NCBI GenBank assembly: GCA_903919165.1
Contig: CAIXHJ010000006.1
Location: 1 to 12,912 of the forward strand
Length of the DNA stretch: 12,912 nt
Reading direction: 5' to 3'
DNA from: an uncultured Holophagaceae bacterium
GTDB lineage: Bacteria; Acidobacteriota; Holophagae; Holophagales; Holophagaceae
The first letter of the stretch is position 1. Each line of letters begins with the position of its first letter. A model generated the notes under the pieces. It saw nothing but the letters and a program-made list of their open reading frames with translations. It did no database searches and had not been told where the DNA came from. This document shows, piece after piece, positions 1 to 7,035 of the stretch. The translations under genes and the position numbers were made by a program.

Positions 1-1328
1 ACATCGACCCAAAGGCCGTCTTCGACACCCTCGGCCGCCACATGCTGGTGGACGGCTTCCACCTGGTGATGGATCTCGAGAAGTCCCACGGGTCCTGGAT
101 CGTGGATGCCAGGGATGGTCGCAAATATCTGGATTTCTACACCTTCTTCGCCACCGCACCCCTGGGCCACAATCACCCCCGCCTGCTGGAGGCATCCTTC
201 TTACAACGCCTAGGCGAGGTCGCCGTCCACAAGCCCGCCAATTCCGACATCTACACCACGGCCTTCGCGGAGTGGGTGGAGGCCTTCGGCACTCACGCGG
301 CGCCGGACTATCTGCCCCACCTGTTCTGGATTGATGGTGGTGCCCTGGCGGTGGAGAACGCCCTCAAGGCCGCCTTCGACTGGAAGGTGCGCAAGAACCT
401 GGCGGCGGGCAAAGGCGAGAAGGGCTCGCAGGTGATCCACTTCCGCGAGGCCTTCCACGGGCGCACGGGCTATACCCTGAGCCTCACGAACACGGCCGAC
501 CCCCGCAAGCACCAGTACTTCCCCAAATTCCCCTGGCCCCGTGTGCCGAACCCCAAGCTGGAGTTCCCGGTGGACCTCGCCAAGACCGAGGCGGCGGAGG
601 CTGAAGCCGTCGCCGCCATCGAGGCCGCCGTGGCCCGGAACCCCGATGACATCGCTTGTCTGATCATCGAGCCCATCCAGGGCGAGGGCGGTGACAACCA
701 TTTCCGTGGCGAGTTCCTTCGCAAGTTGCGTGTCCTGGCGGATCGTCACGATTTCCTGCTGATCTTCGACGAAGTGCAAACGGGTTTCGGGGCCACGGGC
801 AAGTGGTGGGCCCACCAGTGGTTCGACGTCCGGCCGGACATCCTCGCCTTCGGTAAGAAGAGCCAGACCTGCGGTATCGCCGCCGGCAGGCGTCTGGATG
901 AAGTGGATGGCGTGTTCAAGGTGCCCAGCCGCATCAACAGCACCTGGGGCGGCAACCTGGTGGACATGGTGCGCGGCACCCGCATCATCGAGGTCATCCG
1001 GGAGGAAAACCTGCTGGACCACGGCGTGAAGCAGGGCGGGCGGCTGCTCAAGGGCCTGCATGAGATCCACGACGACTTCCCCGAGTTCACCTCGAACCCT
1101 CGTGGCCGCGGCCTCTTCTGCGCTTTGGACATCGCCACGCCGGAACTGCGCAATGCCGTGGTGGCCAAGGGGCACGAGCTGGGCATGATGCTCCTCTCTA
1201 CTGGTGAGAAGGGCCTGCGCTTCCGCCCCGCCTTGAATCTCTGCACGGAGGATCTGGATCTGGGCGTGGAGCTGCTCCGCAAGGCCATGGCGGAAGTTTC
1301 GGTGTCTGCGTCTACCCTGGTGGGATGA
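1..1328 (+). CDS. lat: L-lysine 6-aminotransferase (5' end outside window)
   Basis: PLP-dependent class III (fold type I) aminotransferase that moves the epsilon-amino group of lysine to 2-oxoglutarate, giving aminoadipate semialdehyde/piperideine carboxylate and glutamate; cytosolic. The protein follows the actinobacterial Lat pattern along its length, including the HMLVDG start region, GGALAVENALKAAFDWK, AFHGRTGYTLSLTNT, EPIQGEGGD, FDEVQTG and AFGKKSQ. Numbering from the ATG at 42, Lys272 (FGKK) should carry PLP, Asp243 should contact the pyridine nitrogen and Glu215 matches the family's substrate-switch glutamate. The frame is open to the left edge (first full codon at base 3) and those 13 residues (IDPKAVFDTLGRH) still match the family, so the ATG at 42 is internal and the true start lies upstream. 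It overlaps rnhA by four bases (ATGA), implying translational coupling. Other omega-aminotransferases are less likely given the Lat-specific blocks. Confidence 0.93.
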   Translation, partial: IDPKAVFDTLGRHMLVDGFHLVMDLEKSHGSWIVDARDGRKYLDFYTFFATAPLGHNHPRLLEASFLQRLGEVAVHKPANSDIYTTAFAEWVEAFGTHAAPDYLPHLFWIDGGALAVENALKAAFDWKVRKNLAAGKGEKGSQVIHFREAFHGRTGYTLSLTNTADPRKHQYFPKFPWPRVPNPKLEFPVDLAKTEAAEAEAVAAIEAAVARNPDDIACLIIEPIQGEGGDNHFRGEFLRKLRVLADRHDFLLIFDEVQTGFGATGKWWAHQWFDVRPDILAFGKKSQTCGIAAGRRLDEVDGVFKVPSRINSTWGGNLVDMVRGTRIIEVIREENLLDHGVKQGGRLLKGLHEIHDDFPEFTSNPRGRGLFCALDIATPELRNAVVAKGHELGMMLLSTGEKGLRFRPALNLCTEDLDLGVELLRKAMAEVSVSASTLVG

Positions 1329-1765
1329 AGATCGAGCTCTACTGTGACGGTGCCTGTCTAGGCAATCCCGGCCCGGGCGGGTGGGGATACCTGCTGAGGG
1401 TGCACCTCGCCTCGGGCGTCCAGGAGAAGGAAGGCTCCGGTTCAGAGGCGGACACCACCAACAACCGCATGGAGCTGACGGCCGCCATCCGGGGCCTGGA
1501 GAGGCTCAGCAAGCCCTGCGAAGTGCTGTTGCGGAGCGATAGCCAATATGTGGTCAAGGGCATCCGATCCTGGCTGAAGGACTGGAAACGGCGTGGTTGG
1601 AAGAAGGCGGACGGCAAGCCCTTATTGAACGCGGATCTCTGGCAGGCCCTGGATCTGCAGCTCGCGCGGCATCAAGTGGAAGCGCACTGGGTGAAGGGCC
1701 ATGCGGGCCACGCGGAGAATGAACGCGTGGACCGCCTCGCCAATGAGGCCGCGCAGCGGGCATGA
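1325..1765 (+). CDS. rnhA: Ribonuclease HI
   Basis: Endonuclease that cuts the RNA strand of RNA-DNA hybrids (R-loops, Okazaki primers) using two Mg ions. It is 146 residues, close to the usual 150-160 for bacterial RNase HI. The DEDD active site is complete: Asp8 in YCDGACLGNPGPGGW, Glu50 in NNRMEL, Asp72 in RSDSQYV and Asp136 in ENERVDRLAN. His126 (VKGHAGH) matches the catalytic-loop histidine of the E. coli enzyme. The basic handle region KDWKRRGWKKADGKP (about residues 85-99) is present, as in E. coli RnhA. The ATG overlaps the lat stop as ATGA, so it is probably made by coupled translation from the lat mRNA. It ends 43 bases before the convergent pseudokinase gene. Confidence 0.97.
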   Translation: MKIELYCDGACLGNPGPGGWGYLLRVHLASGVQEKEGSGSEADTTNNRMELTAAIRGLERLSKPCEVLLRSDSQYVVKGIRSWLKDWKRRGWKKADGKPLLNADLWQALDLQLARHQVEAHWVKGHAGHAENERVDRLANEAAQRA

Positions 1766-1778
1766 CATGGGCTCATTC

Positions 1779-1790
1779 GCGGGGGCCCGC
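1779..1790. terminator. Possible short hairpin between convergent genes
   Basis: The sequence gcgggggcccgc can fold as a 5-bp GC stem with a two-base loop. It lies in the 43-base gap where rnhA and the pseudokinase-TonB gene end facing each other. There is no clear T-run on either side, so it is at best a weak terminator; termination here may depend on Rho. Confidence 0.2.
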
Positions 1791-1808
1791 TATCAGGCAG
1801 GGTCCTGT

Positions 1809-3719
1809 TCAGTTCCGCTTCAGGAACTTGTAGACGATCTCGGGTGTCCAGCCGCGGACCGGCTTGCCATCGCGAGTGGCCGGACTGAAGGTGGACTTGT
1901 TGGCGGCCTCGATGGCAGCCTCGTCGAATCCATAGGTGCCAACCACGCCTTCGATCACGGACACTTTGAGAGCCTGACCCTGCTCGCCCACAAAGACCTT
2001 CAAACGCACCTTTTGATCCTGATTGATTCCCCAGCGGAGCTGGATCGCACGCTGAGGATAGATTGGGACAAACTGGTTCACGATGCGGGCGGGCTCGTAG
2101 ACAGGAGCAGCGACGGGCGCAGGCTGTGAAGCCGCGGATGCCGTCGAGGCCACAGCATTCGGCGGTTCTGGCACGGACTGGGGCTTGGGAGCCTCTGGAA
2201 CCGGCGTTGGCCGAAGGGCCGGCGGAGGCACTGCAGGCTTGCTTTCCGAGGCCTGCTTCTGCTCGGCCTGCTTCTGCTCGGCCTGCTTCTGCTCAGCCTG
2301 CTTCTGCTCGGCCTGCTTCTGCTCAGCCTGCTTCTGCTCGGCCTGCTTCTGCTCGGCCAGCCTCTGCTCGTTCTGCCGCTGCTCGGCCAGCCTCTGCTCT
2401 GCCTCCTTCTGCTGGCGTTCCAGATCCAGCCTGCGCTGCTGTGCCTCCTCAATCTGCTTCTGGATCTTCGTCTTCTCATCGGCGGACTTGGTTTCAGTCA
2501 GCCGTTTCTGCAGTTGGGCTGTGTTTTCGCTCTCGGCCTTGGCCTTGGCGTCCAGGTCGGCTTTCTGCTGCTCAATTTTCGCTTTCAGGCTCTGAAGTTC
2601 CTCTAGCTGTTTCACGATGGCCGGATCTGTCCTGTGGCGGCCAAGGAAGAAATAACCCAGCCCGAGAACCACCACAGCGACGAGACCCCCACCGATGAGG
2701 AGAGCGGAGTTCTTTTTGCTCGTTTGCACTTCGGCCAGACCAACCATTTGACCCAGTTGGGGGGGCCGGCTGCGCAGGGTTTCGCCCGCGGCTGTATACA
2801 CAAGGTAGTTGTCGCCCCGCTCCGCCTCCATGGCGGTGGCATCCCGATCATTCTCCTCCCGGAACAGCGTGTGCATGAAGAAAGCCATGTTGAATGTGGT
2901 AGGGCTGTATTCACCTTCGTAGAGCACGTGTTCAAGGTCTGCGCTGAAGGCCTCAATCGTGGTGAAGGACTGGCGGCTTAAAAGCAGCCGACCCAGGAAG
3001 GCCCGGATTTCCGCTGGGAGGGGACCATCCTCCTGGGCGGCCTTGAGGGTCGCCTGATCCAACACTGTCTGGAGATCAGCTCCCACGGGCAGGCATTCAA
3101 AGGTGAGGAGTTCGTAGAGCATGGCCCCCAGGGCAAACAGGTCCTGTTGGAGGGCATTGTCCTCAGGCCCCTGGAGGAAGGAGGCCAGTTCGTGCCTGGC
3201 GGAGGGAGCCTTGGCCAGCATGCTTTTGGCCAGCGAGGCAAAAGGCGCATCCACGAGCTGGGTGGTCCCGTCGAAGCTCACCCACACGCTGTGGGGGCTG
3301 AGCACGCCGTGGCTGACGCCATTGGTGTGCATCTCTACGATGCCCTGGGCCACGCCCTGGATCACGGTGAAGGCGTGATCCACACTGAAGGGGATCTGTT
3401 CCTGTTTCGCCTCGTCAATGAGCTGCGCAAGGCTGCGACCCGGCACATGGTCCCAGACGACATGGGGCACCTTCCCGCTTTCGATCCGGTAACCCTGTCC
3501 GAAGATCTTCGCGCCCTCCAATAGAGGTACCACCCGGCCCGCCTCGGCCAGTCGGGTATTCATCCCAGCCTGGATCAACTCCTCCGAGAAGGTGCGCACC
3601 AGCACATGGCGATCGAAGCTGCTGCCGGCGATGACAACCGCGCGATGTATGGCACCAAACGGGTCACTGGCCAGCTCTGAGGCCAGCAGGTAGGACCCGA
3701 GGCGGGTATAGGTGCCCAT
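1809..3719 (-). CDS. Pseudokinase - membrane helix - TolA-like coiled coil - TonB C-terminal protein
   Basis: A 636-residue inner-membrane protein from the ATG at 3719. Residues about 1-270 have the layout of a PknB-type Ser/Thr kinase, but catalytic residues are gone: the VAIK lysine is Arg (HVLVRTF), the HRD block reads SHGVLSPHSV with no catalytic Asp or Asn, DFG reads DAP, and the glycine loop is degenerate. F-helix-like QQDLFALGAMLYELLT is kept, so this is likely a pseudokinase. One membrane helix follows (about residues 338-359, ALLIGGGLVAVVVLGLGYFFL), then about 120 residues of K/Q/E/A-rich coiled coil ending in tandem KQAEQ repeats, a Pro-rich linker (about 497-540) and a TonB-type domain (PAxxxGKPVRGW near the end). 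Expected topology is kinase-like part in the cytoplasm and coiled coil/TonB domain in the periplasm, as in TolA. A TTG twelve bases upstream has no ribosome site, so the ATG is preferred. Function unknown: it may relay a cytoplasmic signal to the envelope or energise an outer-membrane partner. Confidence 0.85.
   Translation of the reverse strand: MGTYTRLGSYLLASELASDPFGAIHRAVVIAGSSFDRHVLVRTFSEELIQAGMNTRLAEAGRVVPLLEGAKIFGQGYRIESGKVPHVVWDHVPGRSLAQLIDEAKQEQIPFSVDHAFTVIQGVAQGIVEMHTNGVSHGVLSPHSVWVSFDGTTQLVDAPFASLAKSMLAKAPSARHELASFLQGPEDNALQQDLFALGAMLYELLTFECLPVGADLQTVLDQATLKAAQEDGPLPAEIRAFLGRLLLSRQSFTTIEAFSADLEHVLYEGEYSPTTFNMAFFMHTLFREENDRDATAMEAERGDNYLVYTAAGETLRSRPPQLGQMVGLAEVQTSKKNSALLIGGGLVAVVVLGLGYFFLGRHRTDPAIVKQLEELQSLKAKIEQQKADLDAKAKAESENTAQLQKRLTETKSADEKTKIQKQIEEAQQRRLDLERQQKEAEQRLAEQRQNEQRLAEQKQAEQKQAEQKQAEQKQAEQKQAEQKQAEQKQASESKPAVPPPALRPTPVPEAPKPQSVPEPPNAVASTASAASQPAPVAAPVYEPARIVNQFVPIYPQRAIQLRWGINQDQKVRLKVFVGEQGQALKVSVIEGVVGTYGFDEAAIEAANKSTFSPATRDGKPVRGWTPEIVYKFLKRN
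2251..2355 (-). repeat. Seven tandem 15-bp units encoding KQAEQ
   Basis: Seven consecutive 15-bp units (plus strand gcctgcttctgctc followed by g or a) lie inside the pseudokinase-TonB gene. They differ only at the last base, which is the silent third position of the Ala codon (GCC or GCT). The 30-bp blocks 2281-2310 and 2311-2340 are identical, which suggests recent duplication. More diverged copies continue to about 2415. Because the unit is 15 bp, gain or loss of units keeps the reading frame and lengthens or shortens the periplasmic coiled coil by five residues each. Confidence 0.95.
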
Positions 3720-3803
3720 GTCCAACTCCAAAGGTATCGCTTGGAAAGATAGCCCGATAGTCGTGTTTCACCTAGCGCGCTGACCCGCGAGAGAGCTTTG
3801 TTA
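3720..3803 (-). other. 84-base spacer before the pseudokinase gene
   Basis: This spacer separates the phospholipase-like gene (which ends in two consecutive TAA codons) from the pseudokinase-TonB gene on the same strand. It holds the ribosome site at 3726-3729. I see no convincing hairpin terminator and no clear -35/-10 pair, so the two genes may be co-transcribed or the downstream gene may have its own promoter of a type I cannot recognise. Confidence 0.4.
3726..3729 (-). promoter_or_regulatory. Ribosome-binding site that decides the pseudokinase gene start
   Basis: GGAG on the minus strand lies six bases before the ATG at 3719-3717. The alternative TTG at 3731 overlaps this region and has no comparable purine stretch in front, so translation most likely begins at the ATG. 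Confidence 0.65.
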
Positions 3804-4475
3804 TTATGGTCCCGCGGGCATCTCCCAGAGATCTCCGGCGGCCCGCCAGACCAGGATCCAGAGGTTGGCGGTGGCATGGACACCGTTGGAGAAAGCCAAT
3901 TGCATCTGGGCAAATGGAAGAGACAGCTCATCCCAGGGTCCAACACGCCGACCTGTGCCTTCATCGAAGCAATCCCGCAGACGCTTGTTGCGTTCCCCTT
4001 TGAGGGCCATCCACCTGCGAAGAGGGGGGACGGGATCCAGGTTGCCTGTGGCTGCCCAATAGGGCTCCTGGGTCACCAGCAGATGGGGCAAGTGTTCGTC
4101 GGTGTAGGCCTCAAAACTTTCCCGAAGGGGGCTCACGCCTTCCATGGCCGATGGATCCGTCAACAATTGGACCTGGTGCGCCAGCACCCCAAGATCGCGA
4201 ACGATCTCCTCCGGGCGGCGGTGCTCCTCGCTGAGACGCAGAAGAGTGCGGAACTGGGCTTCCACCTGTTCAACCGTGGGGGGCTGATCGTTGGCCACCC
4301 CGCGGGCGCCCTCAAGCAGGGCCTGCGGGTAGGCCCGAAGAAGGACGGCCATGCGGCGTGGCACCAGTCGGATGGCCTTGGCCGTCTGTGCTTCGTGGAC
4401 TTTCGGGGACCAGGCCCACATCGGGCAGCAGGCCGTGAGCAGGGTCAGTACCAGACGTGGAGGGAGATGGTTCAA
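3804..4475 (-). CDS. Secreted zinc-phospholipase C / S1-P1 nuclease-like protein, metal site apparently degenerate
   Basis: A 223-residue protein starting at TTG (4475), chosen because GGAG sits five bases upstream and a signal peptide follows at once (basic Pro-Arg, then LVLTLLTACCPMWA). Cleavage after Ala21 would leave a mature N-terminus WSPKVHE, with Trp1 and His6 as in S1/P1 nucleases, where the N-terminal Trp and His6 bind zinc. The helical middle has the family-like block RDLGVLAHQVQLLTDPSA, but the usual H-x3-D and final P-x-H ligands are not seen (His100 is followed by Leu at +4, and P-S-A replaces P-L-H). A C-terminal NGVHATANLWILVWRAAG resembles the last helix of such proteins. Export is well supported; hydrolase activity is doubtful. 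The frame is open upstream to 5015, but that part reads as low-complexity antisense of comEC. It overlaps the small ORF by TTGA and precedes the pseudokinase gene. Confidence 0.65.
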   Translation of the reverse strand: MNHLPPRLVLTLLTACCPMWAWSPKVHEAQTAKAIRLVPRRMAVLLRAYPQALLEGARGVANDQPPTVEQVEAQFRTLLRLSEEHRRPEEIVRDLGVLAHQVQLLTDPSAMEGVSPLRESFEAYTDEHLPHLLVTQEPYWAATGNLDPVPPLRRWMALKGERNKRLRDCFDEGTGRRVGPWDELSLPFAQMQLAFSNGVHATANLWILVWRAAGDLWEMPAGP

Positions 4476-4636
4476 GGTTGCTCCAGAACCTGCGCGGATT
4501 CTGCCTCGCCTGCAGGATCCGCGAGGATGCCCATCTTCACTGCCTGGAGAGCCGCTACCACCGAGGTGGATCCCGACAGCACCACCACCGACATAACGGG
4601 CTTGGCCACCAGGGCCCGGGCCGGGTTCATGGTCAT
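4472..4636 (-). CDS. Small hypothetical protein (54 residues), coupled to the secreted protein
   Basis: A short ORF beginning MTMNPARALVAKPVM and ending ESAQVLEQP. An in-frame TGA fifteen bases before the ATG fixes its 5' limit; a second ATG two codons in is equally possible. About three quarters of codons end in G or C, with many GTG, CTG, GCC and AAG codons, as in neighbouring genes. A hydrophobic stretch around residues 14-38 (SVVVLSGSTSVVAAL and on to MGILA) could be a membrane helix or signal anchor. The stop TGA overlaps the TTG start of the next gene as TTGA, an arrangement also seen at ettA/Dnmt2 here, which argues it is translated. The ribosome site is weak (GGGA about six bases upstream). 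I recognise no family; it could still be a chance frame in a leader. Confidence 0.45.
   Translation of the reverse strand: MTMNPARALVAKPVMSVVVLSGSTSVVAALQAVKMGILADPAGEAESAQVLEQP
4481..4484 (-). promoter_or_regulatory. Ribosome-binding site for the TTG start of the secreted protein
   Basis: GGAG on the minus strand, five bases before the TTG at 4475-4473, inside the last codons of the small upstream ORF. It supports the TTG start over the longer frame that has no signal peptide at its beginning. Confidence 0.6.
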
Positions 4637-4637
4637 C

Positions 4638-4666
4638 AGAGTCCCGGATCAGAAGCACCCTGTCAA
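4638..4666 (-). promoter_or_regulatory. Weak sigma70-like promoter candidate before the small ORF
   Basis: A perfect TTGACA lies at 4666-4661 on the minus strand. Seventeen bases on, the -10 position reads GACTCT, a poor match. If used, transcription would begin around the second ATG of the small ORF, giving a nearly leaderless mRNA. The 68-base gap (4637-4704) is shared with comEC on the other strand, for which I see no clear promoter. Confidence 0.22.
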
Positions 4667-4704
4667 GGTCTGGAGAGGGTGAATGAAGGTAGACTTCGGT
4701 CTGC

Positions 4705-7035
4705 ATGCTTTCCAGATCCAGCCTTTGGCAGCGTCTCTCCGGCGCCTCGTACTGGCCCCTGGCCTGGGCCATGGTTTTTGCCTGCGGGGTCCCATGGCTC
4801 GTACCTGAACGCTGGGATGGCCATGTGGTCCTGCCTTGGCTGTTCATTGGTGGCGGAATCTGGATACTGAGTCTTCCCTTGGTTCGGAGCAGCCGCTGGG
4901 TCGTGGTGCCCCTGGCACTCAGTCTGGTGGGGTTTACGTTCCTTGGCCTGGCCCGCAAGGCCCGGTGGGAGGGGGCGCTGCCCACTGGTTTCCAGGCTCT
5001 GGAAGGCCGCATCACCGCCCCGTGGTCCCTGCAGGGTGAACGGTTGCGCAGTCAGATCGATCTCTCCGCCCCCGACTCCATGAAAGGCCTCACGGTGCCT
5101 CTCACGGTGCCCGCGGACAGTGAACAAATGCCCCCCGAACCCGGCACGCCGGTCCGATTCAGAGCAGAGTTGCGACCGGTCCGCCCTGCCCCGATCTTCC
5201 TGGCGGAACGCCCGCTCTGGCGTGCCCGCAGCGATGAGTCGCCCCGCCGAATTTACTTGTCCTCGACCCAACTGATGGAAGCCATAGGACCGGCCAAGCC
5301 CTCCCTATTGCTCCGGCTGCAGGTCTTTGCCCGGCGTCGCTTTGAGGCTCTGCCCCTGGGGCCCACGGCCAAGGATTTATGGGGCGCCCTCGCCCTGGGG
5401 ATCCCGCCCGCAGATGAAGCGCACTTCAGTGTGTTCGCTGAAAGCGGCACCATTCACATCCTGGTGGTGTCGGGATTGCAGGTGACCCTGGTCATGGCCG
5501 CGGTGGAGGCCCTGCTTCGCCGGCTACGCGCGCGCTGGGCGGCCGCTGGATCCGTGGCCGCAGGGGTGCTGTATTCGGCGCTGGTGGGCTTTTCCGCTCC
5601 GGTATGGCGGGGCCTCTTCATGGGCGTGGCATGGGCCATCGGCCGAAGCAGCGGATGGAAACTTCCGCCCGTGGCAGGGTTGCATCTGGCCCTGCTGCTC
5701 TGGCTGCTGGGCCACCCAGCCGCAGGTGTGGAGCCCGGCTTCCTGTTGGCCTGGTGGGCCCTGCTGGGTGTCTTCTGGGGCGCGGAGCCGCTGGCCGGTC
5801 TGCTGTCCCCGCTGTTGGGGCGCCGTGCCCTGCCCTTCGGACGATTGGCGGCTCCCTGGCTGTCCACCATGCCATTGCTGGCCCTGCTTCACGGCGGCGC
5901 GCCCTGGTGGGGCATCCTCGCCAATCTCCTGGTGCTCCCCCTGGTGGCCTTCCTCACACCCTTATGCCTCGCCTTGATCCTGCTGCCCCTGCCGGTCATC
6001 ACCCAGGGCGCGGCCTTCGTTCTGACCTGGATGGGTGACCGGCTCGTACCGGCACTGACAGGCATCGCACCTCTAGGAACGGGGATCCTCTGGCCTTGGC
6101 TGCTGTTGGCCCTGGGGTGGCTGGCCCTAGCCCACCTGCAGGGAAGGCTGAAGCGGACCCGTGCCTTGACCGTGGGACTCGTGCTCACTTCCCTGGGCTT
6201 CTTCATGTGCCGTGGCACGGGTCGGAGTCCGGACACCCTTTCTCTCGAAGCCGTGGACATCGGCCAGGGGGATGCGCTGCTGCTGCGGGTACCGGGCGGA
6301 GACGCCACCTTGATCGACACGGGACCAGGACCCTGGACAGGCAGGCGCTTGGCCCGAGTGCTGAGCCGCCGAGGCGTGCGCGAGCCCGTACATCTGATAA
6401 TCACCCACGCCCACAGCGATCATGCCGGCGGCTGGGCGACTCTGGCGCGGCTCTGGCCTATCCATACGACCTCCGTGCCGGTCACAGCCGATGACGAGGA
6501 CCCGTGGATCCCGTACCGTCCTTCTGCGGGAGAGGACCCTGCTGGCTTGCTGCGAGGGGGCACTTGGACCAGGGGCGAAGCCGCCTTCAGCGTGCGTTGG
6601 CCTGCCCAGGCTTTCGCATTGCCCGACGCCAACATGGTGTCAGCCGTACTACGGGTCACCTGGCGGGACCGGGAACTGTGGCTCATGGGCGATGCCCTGG
6701 CCGTTCAGGAGCGGGACCTGATGGATCTTGGTGAACCGGGTCCATCCATGCACCGCCTTCTGAAGGCCGGACACCACGGCAGCCGCAATGCTTCGGATCC
6801 AGCCTGGATAGCGGCGCTGAAGCCTGAGGTGGCCATCATCTCCGCAGGTTTCCGTAACCCCTTCGAGCACCCGCATCTTGAGACTCTGGAGACCTTCCGC
6901 CGCGAAGGTCTGACGCCCTGGATGACAGGAGCCTCCTGCGGCGTCCGCGTCTCCGCTGCGACCGGTGGGTGGGGCATCGAAACCGGAGATGGAGTCGTGA
7001 CGTTCACGCCTCTTCGAAGAGACCTGAAGCCATGA
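4705..7035 (+). CDS. comEC: ComEC/Rec2 DNA-uptake channel
   Basis: Inner-membrane channel that brings one strand of transforming DNA into the cytoplasm during natural competence. The 776 residues match the usual 700-800. Order: N-terminal membrane helices (about 17-82), an OB-like DUF4131 segment (about 95-190), the Competence domain of many helices (about 225-500, with ALALGIPPADEAHFSVFAESGTIHILVVSGLQ split around residues 228-259), and a C-terminal metallo-beta-lactamase domain (about 513-770). The last holds DIGQGDALLLR, IDTGPG, HAHSDH (His568, His570, Asp572, His573), MGDAL (661-665), KAGHHGS (His690, His691) and NPFEHPH. Thus the nuclease-like site looks complete. An in-frame TAG just upstream makes 4705 the first usable ATG; its ribosome site is weak. 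The end overlaps the convergent nucleosidase gene by 32 bases. No other competence gene is in view. Confidence 0.95.
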   Translation: MLSRSSLWQRLSGASYWPLAWAMVFACGVPWLVPERWDGHVVLPWLFIGGGIWILSLPLVRSSRWVVVPLALSLVGFTFLGLARKARWEGALPTGFQALEGRITAPWSLQGERLRSQIDLSAPDSMKGLTVPLTVPADSEQMPPEPGTPVRFRAELRPVRPAPIFLAERPLWRARSDESPRRIYLSSTQLMEAIGPAKPSLLLRLQVFARRRFEALPLGPTAKDLWGALALGIPPADEAHFSVFAESGTIHILVVSGLQVTLVMAAVEALLRRLRARWAAAGSVAAGVLYSALVGFSAPVWRGLFMGVAWAIGRSSGWKLPPVAGLHLALLLWLLGHPAAGVEPGFLLAWWALLGVFWGAEPLAGLLSPLLGRRALPFGRLAAPWLSTMPLLALLHGGAPWWGILANLLVLPLVAFLTPLCLALILLPLPVITQGAAFVLTWMGDRLVPALTGIAPLGTGILWPWLLLALGWLALAHLQGRLKRTRALTVGLVLTSLGFFMCRGTGRSPDTLSLEAVDIGQGDALLLRVPGGDATLIDTGPGPWTGRRLARVLSRRGVREPVHLIITHAHSDHAGGWATLARLWPIHTTSVPVTADDEDPWIPYRPSAGEDPAGLLRGGTWTRGEAAFSVRWPAQAFALPDANMVSAVLRVTWRDRELWLMGDALAVQERDLMDLGEPGPSMHRLLKAGHHGSRNASDPAWIAALKPEVAIISAGFRNPFEHPHLETLETFRREGLTPWMTGASCGVRVSAATGGWGIETGDGVVTFTPLRRDLKP

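Noticed and set aside
210..1175. Long minus-strand open frame opposite lat (321 codons)
   Set aside because: It is antisense to a clear aminotransferase, has no recognisable domain, and arises from the GC-rich third positions of lat.
2251..2415. Tandem repeats as a possible CRISPR array
   Set aside because: Units are directly adjacent with no spacers, 15 bp long and in frame within a coding sequence.
2063..2698. Plus-strand frame with ARPAS/AQPAS-type repeats, and the Cys/Ser-rich frame at 2185-2595
   Set aside because: Both are antisense or out-of-frame readings of the KQAEQ minisatellite; the minus-strand frame has a membrane helix, coiled coil and TonB domain.
3798..4682. Plus-strand 294-codon frame opposite the secreted protein
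   Set aside because: No domain, no ribosome site; the minus-strand frame has a signal peptide, a good ribosome site and family-like motifs.
4476..5015. Upstream extension of the secreted-protein frame (403 codons in total)
   Set aside because: The extension is antisense to comEC, is low-complexity in composition, and would bury the signal peptide inside the protein.
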